In this document: positions 27,637 through 36,102 of the stretch, in pieces
Layout of the letters: the number at the start of each line of letters is the position of its first letter
How positions within the stretch are numbered: the stretch's first letter is position 1
NCBI RefSeq assembly: GCF_019200975.1
Contig: NZ_JAHTMR010000010.1
Location: 1-64,000, forward strand
DNA: 64,000 bases
From: Pseudomonas sp. PD9R
GTDB lineage: Bacteria; Pseudomonadota; Gammaproteobacteria; Pseudomonadales; Pseudomonadaceae
Direction of reading: 5' to 3'
Made by a program: the position numbers and the translations under genes
Notes under the pieces: generated by a model
The model's input: only the letters and a program-made list of their open reading frames with translations
What the model was told of the DNA's origin: nothing
Databases searched by the model: none

Positions 27637-27667
27637 AACGCCCCGACTGGTTCGGGGCGTTTTTTTT
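27637..27667 (+). terminator. Rho-independent terminator of fabAB
   Basis: A ten-base-pair stem AACGCCCCGA/TCGGGGCGTT with a five-base loop is followed by a run of eight T residues. It lies 26 bases after the fabB stop. Confidence 0.95.
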
Positions 27668-27679
27668 GCACATGTTTAT

Positions 27680-27759
27680 GGAGGCGCTGCCGCAGGCTGC
27701 GATCTTTTGATTTTTTTAACAACAAATCAAAAGATCGCAGCCTGCGGCAGCGCCTACAG
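27680..27759. repeat. REP inverted pair, long near-perfect palindrome
   Basis: Facing units GGAGGCGCTGCCGCAGGCTG and its complement, each joined to GATCTTTTGATT/AATCAAAAGATC, give an arm of some 35 bases with only a short AT loop. It directly follows the fabB terminator. The rest of the gap to 27968 holds no other clear element. Confidence 0.9.
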
Positions 27760-27968
27760 GTATTGAGTTCGCACTCGGGAACATGAAGCTTTTGTCATGA
27801 AACTTAGCGGCCTGCGACCGAATGCCGCGGGTTTAAAGGCCTGCAGGATTGTGTCCGATTTCGCAATAGTTCCTTTCCAAACTCAGTCATTTACTTAGCG
27901 AGCTACCAAAACATATAACAGAGTCCTGCACATGCCTTGGTGCAGATAACAGAGATTGGAGCTAGCAG

Positions 27969-28157
27969 ATGACTGTAAAAGTAACTGAACGCGACGATTC
28001 ACACATGTCCCATGAAGGCGTAGCCGCCGGTATCCGGATCTGGGATGTGCACCAACAGGACCTGCTGGTCGGGATGTTCCACTCCGAATCCGACGCCCAC
28101 AGCTACAGGGCTGAACTGGAGTCACTGGAACAGAAGCGCGAGCTCGCAAACGGCTGA
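27969..28157 (+). CDS. Small conserved Pseudomonas protein, function unknown
   Basis: A 62-residue, soluble, acidic protein. GGAGC lies seven bases before the ATG, and the frame shows normal Pseudomonas codon use with mostly G or C in third positions. The segment GIRIWDVHQQDLLVGMFHSESDAHSYRAELE looks like a compact alpha/beta fold. I recall similar short proteins as hypotheticals in other pseudomonads but cannot name a domain. It is a single gene; no signal peptide or membrane segment is present. Confidence 0.7.
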   Translation: MTVKVTERDDSHMSHEGVAAGIRIWDVHQQDLLVGMFHSESDAHSYRAELESLEQKRELANG

Positions 28158-28224
28158 AGACAGCATTCACCATCGGCGCAGTCTGCCCAACCCTTTGTAG
28201 GCAGGCTGCAGCCACGCCGCCACT

Positions 28225-29172
28225 TCAGACAATTTGAACAGACGCTAAATGGAGGCTGTCGTCGATCACTACCGAAGGGACATCACCAACGATCAATCCG
28301 GCCTCAAGTTTTACCACTTCGCATTCGCCCTCACCCATCCCATCATTCCTGATCGAATACTGAATCGTTGACGGGTGGCGCTTGCCACGGTTGAAATCCA
28401 TTCCACACGCAATCAGGAAATCGATCTTTGCGCCGGTCAGTTCAATCTCCTTGTCACGCTCACCGTCTTTCAGCACGGCGTAATCAAGACACAGGTTAAT
28501 GCCAAAGGGACAACCTGAAACAAGGCTGTTAATAAACTTACCTTCGTATCCACCAAAATAACTGTGCTCGGCTCGCACACTACTAACGTCCTTCACCCTG
28601 ACAACAACATCACCAAAAAGACTGAAGTACCAATACCCCTCAGAAGACCCCACATGCTTGCCGAAATCGATACCTGAGACATAACGTTTTGGCCACATCG
28701 ACATGAGCGGAATATCCACCTCATATTCTTTATTAGTAATGACCAGCGAATAATTAATCACATCGTAATAACCGGTCTCTCCCTCACCGATCTTTATGAG
28801 CGTCGCGCAACTTCCCGCTAACAGGACTATTTTCCCGTATCGCTCCACAGGCAGATCTTTCATCAACGATGCGACGTACTTTGGCACCCTCTCCAGATAG
28901 GCCGAATTCAGCGCATGGAGCTCGTCTTCACTCTCGACCTCGCCCCAGGGGATGTTCCAGAAAAACTCCGGCAGGGTAAAGAAAAGACAGACGGCTCCTT
29001 CATGGTCCTCTCGAGCGGACTTTGCAGCGATTTTTATTTTCCGACGTATATGTTCAACCCGTGCCTCCAACTCGCTCGCCAGGTAATCATCTATCGATTG
29101 ACCGGGGATTCGCAATTGTGAGAACTGCGACTTATAAGTGGGCTGACGCAATGAAGCGATACTTACCAGCAT
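28225..29172 (-). CDS. Divergent nitrilase-superfamily-like protein
   Basis: A 315-residue protein I do not recognise by name. Three segments line up with the carbon-nitrogen hydrolase triad: a Glu in TLPEFFW (about 69), a Lys in MWPKRYVSGIDF (about 162) and a Cys in FGINLCLDYAVL (about 228), with later strands IDFLIACGMDF and LEAGLIV. That spacing is normal for a nitrilase domain, so amidase activity is possible. No signal peptide or membrane segment is seen. GC is close to half, well below neighbouring genes, which hints at acquisition by transfer. The ATG at 29172 is preceded by AAGGAT at good spacing; an in-frame TTG lies six bases earlier. It stands alone. Confidence 0.65.
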   Translation of the reverse strand: MLVSIASLRQPTYKSQFSQLRIPGQSIDDYLASELEARVEHIRRKIKIAAKSAREDHEGAVCLFFTLPEFFWNIPWGEVESEDELHALNSAYLERVPKYVASLMKDLPVERYGKIVLLAGSCATLIKIGEGETGYYDVINYSLVITNKEYEVDIPLMSMWPKRYVSGIDFGKHVGSSEGYWYFSLFGDVVVRVKDVSSVRAEHSYFGGYEGKFINSLVSGCPFGINLCLDYAVLKDGERDKEIELTGAKIDFLIACGMDFNRGKRHPSTIQYSIRNDGMGEGECEVVKLEAGLIVGDVPSVVIDDSLHLASVQIV

Positions 29173-29245
29173 TGACAATATCCTTATTTATTAAAATTCA
29201 GTCCATGGTTTTTCTCCAGACAGAAAACAAGAACACTTATTTTTT

Positions 29246-29291
29246 GGCAAAAGAAAACCCGAAAGATCGTATCGATACAATCTTTCGGGTT
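29246..29291 (-). terminator. Terminator of the DUF2058 gene
   Basis: A 12-bp stem (AACCCGAAAGAT at 29256-29267 with its complement at 29280-29291) is followed on the minus strand by a TTTTCTTTT tract. It lies between the DUF2058 gene and the nitrilase-like gene. Confidence 0.88.
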
Positions 29292-29351
29292 CAATGTGTT
29301 AATGAGGCCAAGTACTAGCAAACATGTAGAGCCGCTAGTTCAACGCATCCG

Positions 29352-29894
29352 TTACCACATCAGGTCATCAGGAATCTGATAGGCCGCGTACGGATCATCC
29401 TCGTCACTGACCTCTTCAGTCTGGACATTCAGCTGCACGATGCGCTGTGGATCGCGCTCCTGGATCTTCAACGCCGCCTCACGCGGTATCACTTCATAGC
29501 CGCCGGCGTGATGCACGATGGCCAGCGAACCGCTGCTGAGCTTGTTGCGCATCAGCGTGTTGACCGAGATGCGCTTGACCTTCTTGTCATCGACGAAGTT
29601 GTAGTAGTCCTCGGTCGTCAACTTTGGCAAGCGCGAGACTTCGATCAGCTGCTTGACCTGCGCGGCACGAGCCTTGGCCTCGACTTTCTCCTGCTGCTGG
29701 CGGTTGAGCTCCTGATCGCGCTTGACCTTCTCGGCCAATGCCTCCTGCGCCAAACGCTGCTGGGTGTCGTCTTGTTCGATCTGGCCTTTATGGACCAGAC
29801 GCTGCTGCTTCTGTTTGTCTTTGCTGACCTGCTTGGCCTGCTTCTGGTTGACCAGCCCTGCTTTAAGCAACTGGTCGCGAAGGGAAATGCTCAT
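29352..29894 (-). CDS. DUF2058 family protein (YaiL-like)
   Basis: A 180-residue cytoplasmic protein. The N-terminal half (1-85) is a highly charged, Gln/Lys-rich helix likely to form a coiled coil (LRDQLLKAGLVNQKQAKQVSKDKQKQQR start). The C-terminal half carries the family segment YYNFVDDKKVKRISVNTLMRNKLSSGSLAIVHHAGGYEVIP. It belongs to DUF2058; the E. coli member YaiL copurifies with nucleoprotein material but its role is unclear. It ends at a strong terminator. The upstream mazG gene is 28 bases away on the same strand. Confidence 0.88.
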   Translation of the reverse strand: MSISLRDQLLKAGLVNQKQAKQVSKDKQKQQRLVHKGQIEQDDTQQRLAQEALAEKVKRDQELNRQQQEKVEAKARAAQVKQLIEVSRLPKLTTEDYYNFVDDKKVKRISVNTLMRNKLSSGSLAIVHHAGGYEVIPREAALKIQERDPQRIVQLNVQTEEVSDEDDPYAAYQIPDDLMW

Positions 29895-29922
29895 GGTGCT
29901 TATTTCTCACTTAGGCAACTGC

Positions 29923-30756
29923 TCAACCGCAGCTGGGCATATTCTTTTCCTGGCGTTTGGCTTCGCCCCACAAGGCGTCCAACTCTTCGAGGGTGCAATC
30001 TTCCATGGGACGGTGGGTGTCGCGCAATGCCTGTTCGATAAAACGGAAACGTCTTTCGAATTTGCTGTTGGCGCCACGCAGTGCGGTTTCCGGATCGACC
30101 TTCAGATGACGCGCCAGGTTAACCACGGAAAACAGCAGGTCGCCGACTTCATCGGCTATCGCTGCCGGGTCGTTATCGGCCATCGCCTCAAGTATTTCAT
30201 CGAGTTCTTCACGGACCTTGTCCAGCACCGGCAACGCGTCCGGCCAGTCGAAACCGACCTGGCCTGCACGCTTCTGCAACTTGGCGGAACGAGACAGCGC
30301 CGGCAGCGCGGCGGGCACATCATCGAGCAATGACAGTTGCTCAGGCGCGGCAGATTTTTCCGCGCGCTCTTCGGCCTTGATCTCTTCCCAGCGCTGCTTG
30401 ACCTGCTCTTCATTCAAACGCGGGACATCCAGCGGGGCGTACAGATCACCAGTGGGGAATACGTGTGGGTGTCGACGAATCAGCTTGCGGGTGATGCTGT
30501 CGACCACCCCGGCGAATTCGAATCGCCCTTCTTCCCGGGCCAGCTGACTGTAGTAAACCACCTGGAACAGCAGATCGCCCAACTCACCCTGCAAGTGATC
30601 GAAGTCACCGCGCTCGATGGCGTCGGCGACTTCATAGGCTTCCTCAAGGGTATGCGGAACAATGGTGGCGTAAGTTTGCTTGATGTCCCACGGGCAACCG
30701 AACTGCGGGTCGCGCAAGCGATTCATCAGGTGCAGCAGGTCTTCAAGTGAATACAT
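29923..30756 (-). CDS. mazG: Nucleoside triphosphate pyrophosphohydrolase MazG
   Basis: A 277-residue all-helical enzyme with two MazG repeats. The first, near the N terminus, has the metal-binding EEAYEV...GELGDLLFQVVYYSQLA pattern; the second, near 200-240, has the catalytic EELDEI...DEVGDLLFSVVNLAR pattern. It cleaves non-canonical nucleoside triphosphates and lowers (p)ppGpp in E. coli, where it sits in the relA-mazEF-mazG region. Here it is likewise just downstream of relA, separated by a REP pair and 157 bases, so it may have its own promoter. There is no mazEF toxin-antitoxin pair. Confidence 0.95.
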   Translation of the reverse strand: MYSLEDLLHLMNRLRDPQFGCPWDIKQTYATIVPHTLEEAYEVADAIERGDFDHLQGELGDLLFQVVYYSQLAREEGRFEFAGVVDSITRKLIRRHPHVFPTGDLYAPLDVPRLNEEQVKQRWEEIKAEERAEKSAAPEQLSLLDDVPAALPALSRSAKLQKRAGQVGFDWPDALPVLDKVREELDEILEAMADNDPAAIADEVGDLLFSVVNLARHLKVDPETALRGANSKFERRFRFIEQALRDTHRPMEDCTLEELDALWGEAKRQEKNMPSCG

Positions 30757-30805
30757 CGATCAGTCTCTACATCCGGGACGAGGTGCGCCTGGCAAACCGC
30801 ATTTC

Positions 30806-30879
30806 TGTAGGAGCTGAGCTTGCTCGCGATAGCGGTGTATCAGGTAAATCGCTATCGCGAGCAAGCTCGGCTCCTACAG
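30806..30879. repeat. REP inverted pair between relA and mazG
   Basis: The unit CTGTAGGAGCTGAGCTTGCTCGCGATAGCG and its facing copy ending in GGCTCCTACAG form a stem of about 30 bases with a short loop. It lies in the relA-mazG gap. Confidence 0.92.
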
Positions 30880-30913
30880 GTATCGGTTCCATAATCCGAC
30901 GCGGACACTTTAT

Positions 30914-33157
30914 TTACGGGGTGCGGTTACGCCGGGTTTCGATGATGTTCGGCAACTGGGAAATCCGCCCCAGCAAACGCCCCAGCGCATCCAGCCCCGG
31001 AATCTCGATGGTCAGGGACATCAACGCCGTGTTGTCCTCCTTGTTCGAGCGGGTGTTCACCGCCAGCACGTTGATGCGCTCGTTGAGCAGCACTTGCGAA
31101 ACGTCACGCAGCAAACCGGAACGGTCGTAAGCACGGATGACGATGTCCACCGGATAGGTAAGCACCGGCACCGGCCCCCAACTGACCTGGATGATCCGCT
31201 CTGGCTCACGCCCAGACAGTTGCAACACTGAGGCGCAATCCTGACGGTGAATGCTCACGCCACGGCCCTGAGTGATGTAACCGACAATCGCATCCCCCGG
31301 CAACGGTTGGCAGCAGCCAGCCATTTGCGTCATCAGGTTGCCGACGCCCTGGATCTGGATGTCGCCACGCTTGCCCGGTTTGTAACCGGTGGCCTTGCGC
31401 GGAATCAGCTCCAGCTGCTCGCTGCCCCGTTCCGGCTCGACCAGTTGCTGCGCCAGGTTGACCAGTTGCGCCAAACGCAAATCGCCGGCACCGAGGGCGG
31501 CGAACATGTCCTCGGCGGTCCTCATGTTGGCTTTTTCGGCCAACTTGTCGAAGTCCACCGCTGGTAAGCCGAGGCGAGTGAGTTCGCGCTCGATCAGGGT
31601 TTTACCGGCCGCGACGTTTTGGTCACGCGCCTGCAATTTGAACCAGTGAACGATCTTCGCTCGCGCCCGCGAGGTGGTGACATAACCCAGGTTCGAGTTC
31701 AGCCAGTCGCGGCTTGGGGTGCCGTGCTTGCTGGTGATGATCTCGACCTGTTCACCGGTTTGCAGGCTGTAGTTGAGCGGCACGATCCGGCCGTTGATCT
31801 TGGCGCCACGGCAGTTATGGCCGATTTCGGTGTGCACACGGTAGGCGAAGTCCAGCGGTGTCGCGCCCTTCGGCAAGTCGATGGCGTGACCGTCGGGGGT
31901 GAAGATGTAGACGCGGTCGGGTTCGATATCGACCCGCAACTGTTCAGCGAGACCACCGATGTCACCAAGTTCTTCATGCCACTCGAGCACCTGACGCAGC
32001 CAGGAAATTTTCTCTTCGTAGTGGTTGGAGCCGGATTTGACGTCGGTGCCTTTGTACTTCCAGTGCGCACACACGCCCAATTCGGCTTCTTCGTGCATGG
32101 CATGGGTACGGATCTGCACTTCCAGCACCTTGCCCTCAGGCCCGATCACCGCCGTGTGCAGCGAGCGGTAGCCGTTCTCTTTCGGGTTGGCGATGTAGTC
32201 GTCGAACTCTTTAGGGATGTGCCGCCACAAGGTGTGGACGATGCCGAGCGCGGTGTAGCAGTCGCGCATTTCCGGCACCAGCACGCGCACGGCACGCACG
32301 TCATAGATCTGGCTGAACTCCAGACCCTTGCGCTGCATTTTGCGCCAGATCGAATAGATGTGTTTGGCGCGGCCACTGATATCGGCGTCGACGCCGGTGG
32401 CCTGCAACTCGTTTTTCAGCTGGCTCATCACGTCGCTGATGAAGCGTTCGCGATCCAGTCGCCGCTCGTGGAGCAACTTGGCGATTTGCTTGTACTGGTC
32501 GGGCTCAAGGTAACGGAAGGACAAGTCCTCCAGCTCCCACTTGATGTGACCGATCCCGAGACGGTGGGCGAGCGGCGCGTAGATGTCGAAGACTTCACGA
32601 GCCACGCGGTTGCGCTTTTCATCGTCGGCGGTTTTGACCGCACGGATCGCGCAGGTGCGCTCGGCCAGTTTGATCAGCGCGACGCGCACGTCGTCGACCA
32701 TGGCCACGAGCATTTTGCGCAGGTTTTCAACCTGTCCCTGAGTGCCCAGCACCAGGGATTTACGCGGGCTCAGGCTGTCGCTGATCGCCGCCATGCGCAA
32801 CACGCCGTCGATGAGTTTGCCAACCACCGAACCGAAGCGCTGGCTGACTGCCGGCAACAGAATCTGCCCTTCGCGTACGCCTCGATACAGAATCGCGGCA
32901 ACCAGCGAATCCTGATCGAGCTTGAGGTCGGCGAGAATCTCGGCGATCTCAAGGCCGGTACGGAAACTCGAGTTTCCTTCCGACCATAAATTCTTCGCCG
33001 CATTGGCTTGTTGTTCCGCCTCACGAGCGAACTCGCAGGCTTCTTTCAAGGCTTCGCGATCCAGTGCCAGATCGACACTGACCGCGTGATCGAGCCAAGC
33101 CTCGAGATTGATACTGCCGTCGGTGTTGATCGGCTGGTGTGCTCTCACCTGTACCAT
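30914..33157 (-). CDS. relA: GTP pyrophosphokinase RelA, (p)ppGpp synthetase I
   Basis: A 747-residue stringent-response enzyme that makes pppGpp/ppGpp from ATP and GTP/GDP when uncharged tRNA enters the ribosome. Domains in order: an inactive hydrolase domain (about 30-190; AAILYRGVREGQI replaces the HD motif of SpoT), the synthetase domain (with YRSLHTAVIGPEG), TGS (about 405-470), helical and zinc-finger regions with CCQPLPGD, and a C-terminal ACT domain. Length equals P. aeruginosa RelA. It lies between rlmD and mazG, as in other pseudomonads. The start ATG has AAGG upstream. Confidence 0.97.
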   Translation of the reverse strand: MVQVRAHQPINTDGSINLEAWLDHAVSVDLALDREALKEACEFAREAEQQANAAKNLWSEGNSSFRTGLEIAEILADLKLDQDSLVAAILYRGVREGQILLPAVSQRFGSVVGKLIDGVLRMAAISDSLSPRKSLVLGTQGQVENLRKMLVAMVDDVRVALIKLAERTCAIRAVKTADDEKRNRVAREVFDIYAPLAHRLGIGHIKWELEDLSFRYLEPDQYKQIAKLLHERRLDRERFISDVMSQLKNELQATGVDADISGRAKHIYSIWRKMQRKGLEFSQIYDVRAVRVLVPEMRDCYTALGIVHTLWRHIPKEFDDYIANPKENGYRSLHTAVIGPEGKVLEVQIRTHAMHEEAELGVCAHWKYKGTDVKSGSNHYEEKISWLRQVLEWHEELGDIGGLAEQLRVDIEPDRVYIFTPDGHAIDLPKGATPLDFAYRVHTEIGHNCRGAKINGRIVPLNYSLQTGEQVEIITSKHGTPSRDWLNSNLGYVTTSRARAKIVHWFKLQARDQNVAAGKTLIERELTRLGLPAVDFDKLAEKANMRTAEDMFAALGAGDLRLAQLVNLAQQLVEPERGSEQLELIPRKATGYKPGKRGDIQIQGVGNLMTQMAGCCQPLPGDAIVGYITQGRGVSIHRQDCASVLQLSGREPERIIQVSWGPVPVLTYPVDIVIRAYDRSGLLRDVSQVLLNERINVLAVNTRSNKEDNTALMSLTIEIPGLDALGRLLGRISQLPNIIETRRNRTP

Positions 33158-33280
33158 CTTGCTTACCTTCCCTACGACGCAGATTCAATGCGTCAAAATC
33201 GCTGACCTTCGTTGCCCGTGAGCCCTCGTTGGGCTGGTGCGCGGCTGCACGGGCGGGCCAGTCGGACTAGACGAGCCGTC

Positions 33281-34633
33281 CTAGCTCGCTTCAAATAACG
33301 CCATGGCCTCGACATGTGCCGTCTGAGGAAACATATCGAGAATCCCGGCACGTTTTAACCGGTAGCCCTGCTTAATCAATTCGACCGTGTCGCGCGCCAG
33401 AGTTGCAGGGTTGCACGACACATACACCAACCGTTCGGCACCCAGGGACTTGAGCTTGCGCACGACCTCGAAAGCACCGTCACGCGGTGGGTCCAAGAGT
33501 ACCGCACAAAAGCCTTCGGCGGCCCATTCAGCATCAGTCAAAGGCTGGGATAAATCGGCCTGAAAAAACTGTGCGTTATGCAGATTGTTGCTAATGGCGT
33601 TCGCGGCTGCCCGCTCGACCATCACCTGCACACCTTCCACCGCCACCACTTCACGTACGACTTGGGCCAACGGCAAGGCGAAGTTGCCCAAGCCGCAGAA
33701 CAAGTCGAGAACCCGCTCATCCGCTGTCGGTTTCAACCATTCCAGCGCCTGGGCCACCATCGCTTCGTTGACCCCGGCGTTGACCTGAATGAAATCCCCC
33801 GGCCGATACGCCAGCTCCAGCCCCCACTGTTCGAGGCGATAACCCAGCGACTGACCAGGATCGACCGGCTGTGGTTCACCGTCACCGTGCAGCCACAATT
33901 GAGCCTCATGGAACGTGCAGAAATCTTTGAGGATCGTCAGGTCGGCATCAGACAACGGCGCCATGTGCCGCAGCAATACCGCCAGCGATGAGCCGCTGAA
34001 CAACTCCACATGCCCCAACGCCTGAGGCTTGCTCAAACGGCGAAGCATCTCCGGCAAGCGGGTCATGATCGGTTGCAAGGGCTGTACCAGCACCGGGCAT
34101 TCATTGATGCCGACGATGTCCTGGCTGCCGGCCGCACGGAAACCGACTTCGAGTTTTTTCGCCTTCATGTCCCAGCGCACCGCCACTCGAGCGCGACGAC
34201 GATAGCCGAATTCCGGACCGCTCAATGGCGCGGCCCATTCTTCAGGCTCGACACCGGCGACCTTGGACAATTGCTCGGCGAGCATGCGCTGTTTCAGGGC
34301 AAGTTGTTCGTTGTGCGGCAGATGTTGCACGCTGCAGCCACCGCAGCGGCCAGCATGGGCGCACGGTGCCGGACGACGCAATTCGCTGGCCTTGAATACC
34401 CGCTCGGTACGTGCCTCGACCACTTTGCCGTGGGCACCGAGCACGCGCGCCTCGATTTCTTCACCGGCCAATGCGCCGAGGACGAACCAGGTGCGGCCTT
34501 CGAAAAACGCGATACCGCGACCGTCATTGGCCAGGCGCTCGATAGTCAGGCGCTGCTTTTTGCCGGTCGGGATTTGCGGGGCCTTGCTGCCGCCCGTGGG
34601 CTGGAAGCGCAGGCCTCTCTCATGCTTGGCCAT
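33281..34633 (-). CDS. rlmD: 23S rRNA (uracil-1939-C5)-methyltransferase RlmD
   Basis: A 450-residue SAM-dependent enzyme. An N-terminal TRAM domain (about 22-78) is followed by the iron-sulfur cysteines in CAHAGRCGGCSVQHL, the SAM-binding VLDLFCGLGNFALPLA motif, the substrate-base DPPRDGA motif, and the catalytic Cys in YVSCNPATLARD. It methylates U1939 of 23S rRNA. Its ATG overlaps the cysM stop as TGATG, so the two are coupled. The older name is rumA. Confidence 0.96.
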   Translation of the reverse strand: MAKHERGLRFQPTGGSKAPQIPTGKKQRLTIERLANDGRGIAFFEGRTWFVLGALAGEEIEARVLGAHGKVVEARTERVFKASELRRPAPCAHAGRCGGCSVQHLPHNEQLALKQRMLAEQLSKVAGVEPEEWAAPLSGPEFGYRRRARVAVRWDMKAKKLEVGFRAAGSQDIVGINECPVLVQPLQPIMTRLPEMLRRLSKPQALGHVELFSGSSLAVLLRHMAPLSDADLTILKDFCTFHEAQLWLHGDGEPQPVDPGQSLGYRLEQWGLELAYRPGDFIQVNAGVNEAMVAQALEWLKPTADERVLDLFCGLGNFALPLAQVVREVVAVEGVQVMVERAAANAISNNLHNAQFFQADLSQPLTDAEWAAEGFCAVLLDPPRDGAFEVVRKLKSLGAERLVYVSCNPATLARDTVELIKQGYRLKRAGILDMFPQTAHVEAMALFEAS

Positions 34634-35535
34634 CAGTTGGGCGCGTCGAAAATGCCGGTCGACAAATAACGGTCGCCACGGTCGCAGATGATCGCGACGA
34701 TCACCGCGTTTTCAACTTCTTTGGACAAGCGCAGCATTCCTGCCACGGCACCGCCCGAGGACACGCCGCAGAAAATGCCTTCTTCGCGGGCCAGTCGACG
34801 GGTTACGTCTTCGGCTTCGCTTTGCGCCATGTCAATGATCCGGTCGACGCGATCAGCCTGATAAATCTTCGGCAGGTATTCCTGGGGCCAGCGACGGATG
34901 CCCGGAATCGCCGAGCCTTCCATCGGTTGCAAGCCGATGATCTGCACGCTCTCGTTCTGCTCTTTCAAATAGCGCGAGACGCCCATGATCGTACCGGTGG
35001 TGCCCATCGAACTGACGAAGTGAGTAATGGAGCCTTCGGTCTGGCGCCAGATTTCCGGGCCGGTGGTGGTGTAGTGCGCCTCAGGATTGTCGCCATTGGC
35101 GAACTGATCCAGCACCTTGCCACGGCCTTCGGCTTCCATACGCTGGGCGAGGTCGCGGGCGCCTTCCATGCCCTCTTCCTGGGTGACCAGGATCAGCTCG
35201 GCGCCATAGGCGGTCATCGCCGCCTTGCGCTCGGCGCTGGAGTTGTCCGGCATGATCAGGATCATCTTGTAACCCTTGATCGCGGCGGCCATGGCCAGCG
35301 CGATGCCGGTGTTACCCGAGGTCGCTTCGATCAGCGTATCGCCCGCGTGGATCTGCCCGCGCAATTCGGCGCGGGTGATCATCGACAGCGCCGGACGGTC
35401 CTTGACCGAACCCGCCGGGTTGTTCCCTTCGAGCTTGAGCAAAAGGGTATTGCTGGTGGCACCGGGCAGGCGCTGCAAACGAACCAGCGGAGTGTTGCCG
35501 ACGCAATCGGCGATGGTTGGGTACTGCAAGGTCAT
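34633..35535 (-). CDS. cysM: Cysteine synthase B CysM
   Basis: A 300-residue PLP-dependent enzyme that makes cysteine from O-acetylserine and sulfide or thiosulfate. The PLP lysine is Lys45 in NPAGSVKDRPA; TSGNTG (substrate loop) and GTTGTIMG (phosphate-binding loop) are in place, with SSGG near the C terminus. The frame extends to 35601, but the ATG at 35535 begins the conserved MTLQYPTIADCVGNTPLV. It leads the likely cysM-rlmD pair. Confidence 0.96.
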   Translation of the reverse strand: MTLQYPTIADCVGNTPLVRLQRLPGATSNTLLLKLEGNNPAGSVKDRPALSMITRAELRGQIHAGDTLIEATSGNTGIALAMAAAIKGYKMILIMPDNSSAERKAAMTAYGAELILVTQEEGMEGARDLAQRMEAEGRGKVLDQFANGDNPEAHYTTTGPEIWRQTEGSITHFVSSMGTTGTIMGVSRYLKEQNESVQIIGLQPMEGSAIPGIRRWPQEYLPKIYQADRVDRIIDMAQSEAEDVTRRLAREEGIFCGVSSGGAVAGMLRLSKEVENAVIVAIICDRGDRYLSTGIFDAPN

Positions 35536-35615
35536 GGCGTATTCGCAATCCAGACTGCGGGGGCGCCTATCATACCGGCAAACCTCAGAAGGCCATATCA
35601 CGCAAAGTGCGGTGC

Positions 35616-35969
35616 TTATGGTTTATGGGAATAAGCGGGGGAATCATTACTCTTCTGCTGTTTCAGTGCACCGGAGATTTTTGCCGGTTCGGTGACGCTT
35701 CGCTCGAACAAGGCAGCCTTGAACTGCCGCTCCAGCTCCCGCTTCGACCATTTTTCCTGAATTGCCATGCGCAGATAGAACTCGCGTTCCTCAGGGCGTT
35801 TGCCTTGGCCGAAGATCAACACGTTATGTGACCAGGATAATTGTCGCACCCGTGGTGCGACTTTCTCCTCAGCGTGGTAAATCTCAAAGAATTGGCGCAT
35901 CCGGAACAAATTCGACCGCGTAAAACCGCGCAACCCTGGTTGGGTAACAATGCCGGAACGCTCCGGCAT
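35616..35969 (-). pseudogene. Remnant of a DUF1016 (YhcG-type) nuclease gene
   Basis: About 117 codons retain the DUF1016 N-terminal signature: GLRGFTRSNLFRMRQFFEIYHAEEKVAPRVRQLSWSHNVLIFGQGKRPEEREFYLRMAIQEKWSKRELERQFKAALFERSV. Full-length relatives run to about 340 residues and end in a PDDEXK nuclease domain, which is absent here: the frame ends at 35616, 80 bases before cysM. Upstream of the signature the normal N-terminal part is missing and the frame runs into a hairpin and a REP. I infer a decayed gene. A short expressed protein cannot be ruled out. Confidence 0.7.
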
Positions 35970-35983
35970 GAGCAGCTTTTGAT

Positions 35984-36102
35984 GATGGCTTGGCGGGCTT
36001 CTTCGCGGGCAAGCCTCACGCCTACAGGAGATCAATCGTGCTCAAATCGTTTGTGGCTGATGTTGTTCCAATGTGGGAGCGAGCTTGCTCGCGAAAGCGT
36101 CA
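35984..36102. repeat. Paired REP-like units overlapping the end of pirS
   Basis: A unit CTTCGCGGGCAAGCCTCACG (about 35999-36018) faces TGTGGGAGCGAGCTTGCTCGCGAAAGC (36072-36099). The second unit lies inside the pirS reading frame, so the last 20 or so residues of PirS are translated REP sequence. Confidence 0.75.

Noticed and set aside
26375..27673. 432-codon frame antisense to fabB
   Set aside because: It runs through fabB and its terminator, so it is a codon-bias artefact.
27680..27759. Palindromic repeats as a CRISPR array
   Set aside because: There are only two facing copies with no regular spacers, which is the REP pattern.
29931..30756. mazEF toxin-antitoxin genes near mazG
   Set aside because: I looked for small genes between relA and mazG but found only a REP pair.
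31619..32989. 456-codon frame antisense to relA
   Set aside because: It is a shadow of relA with no family match and no ribosome-binding site.
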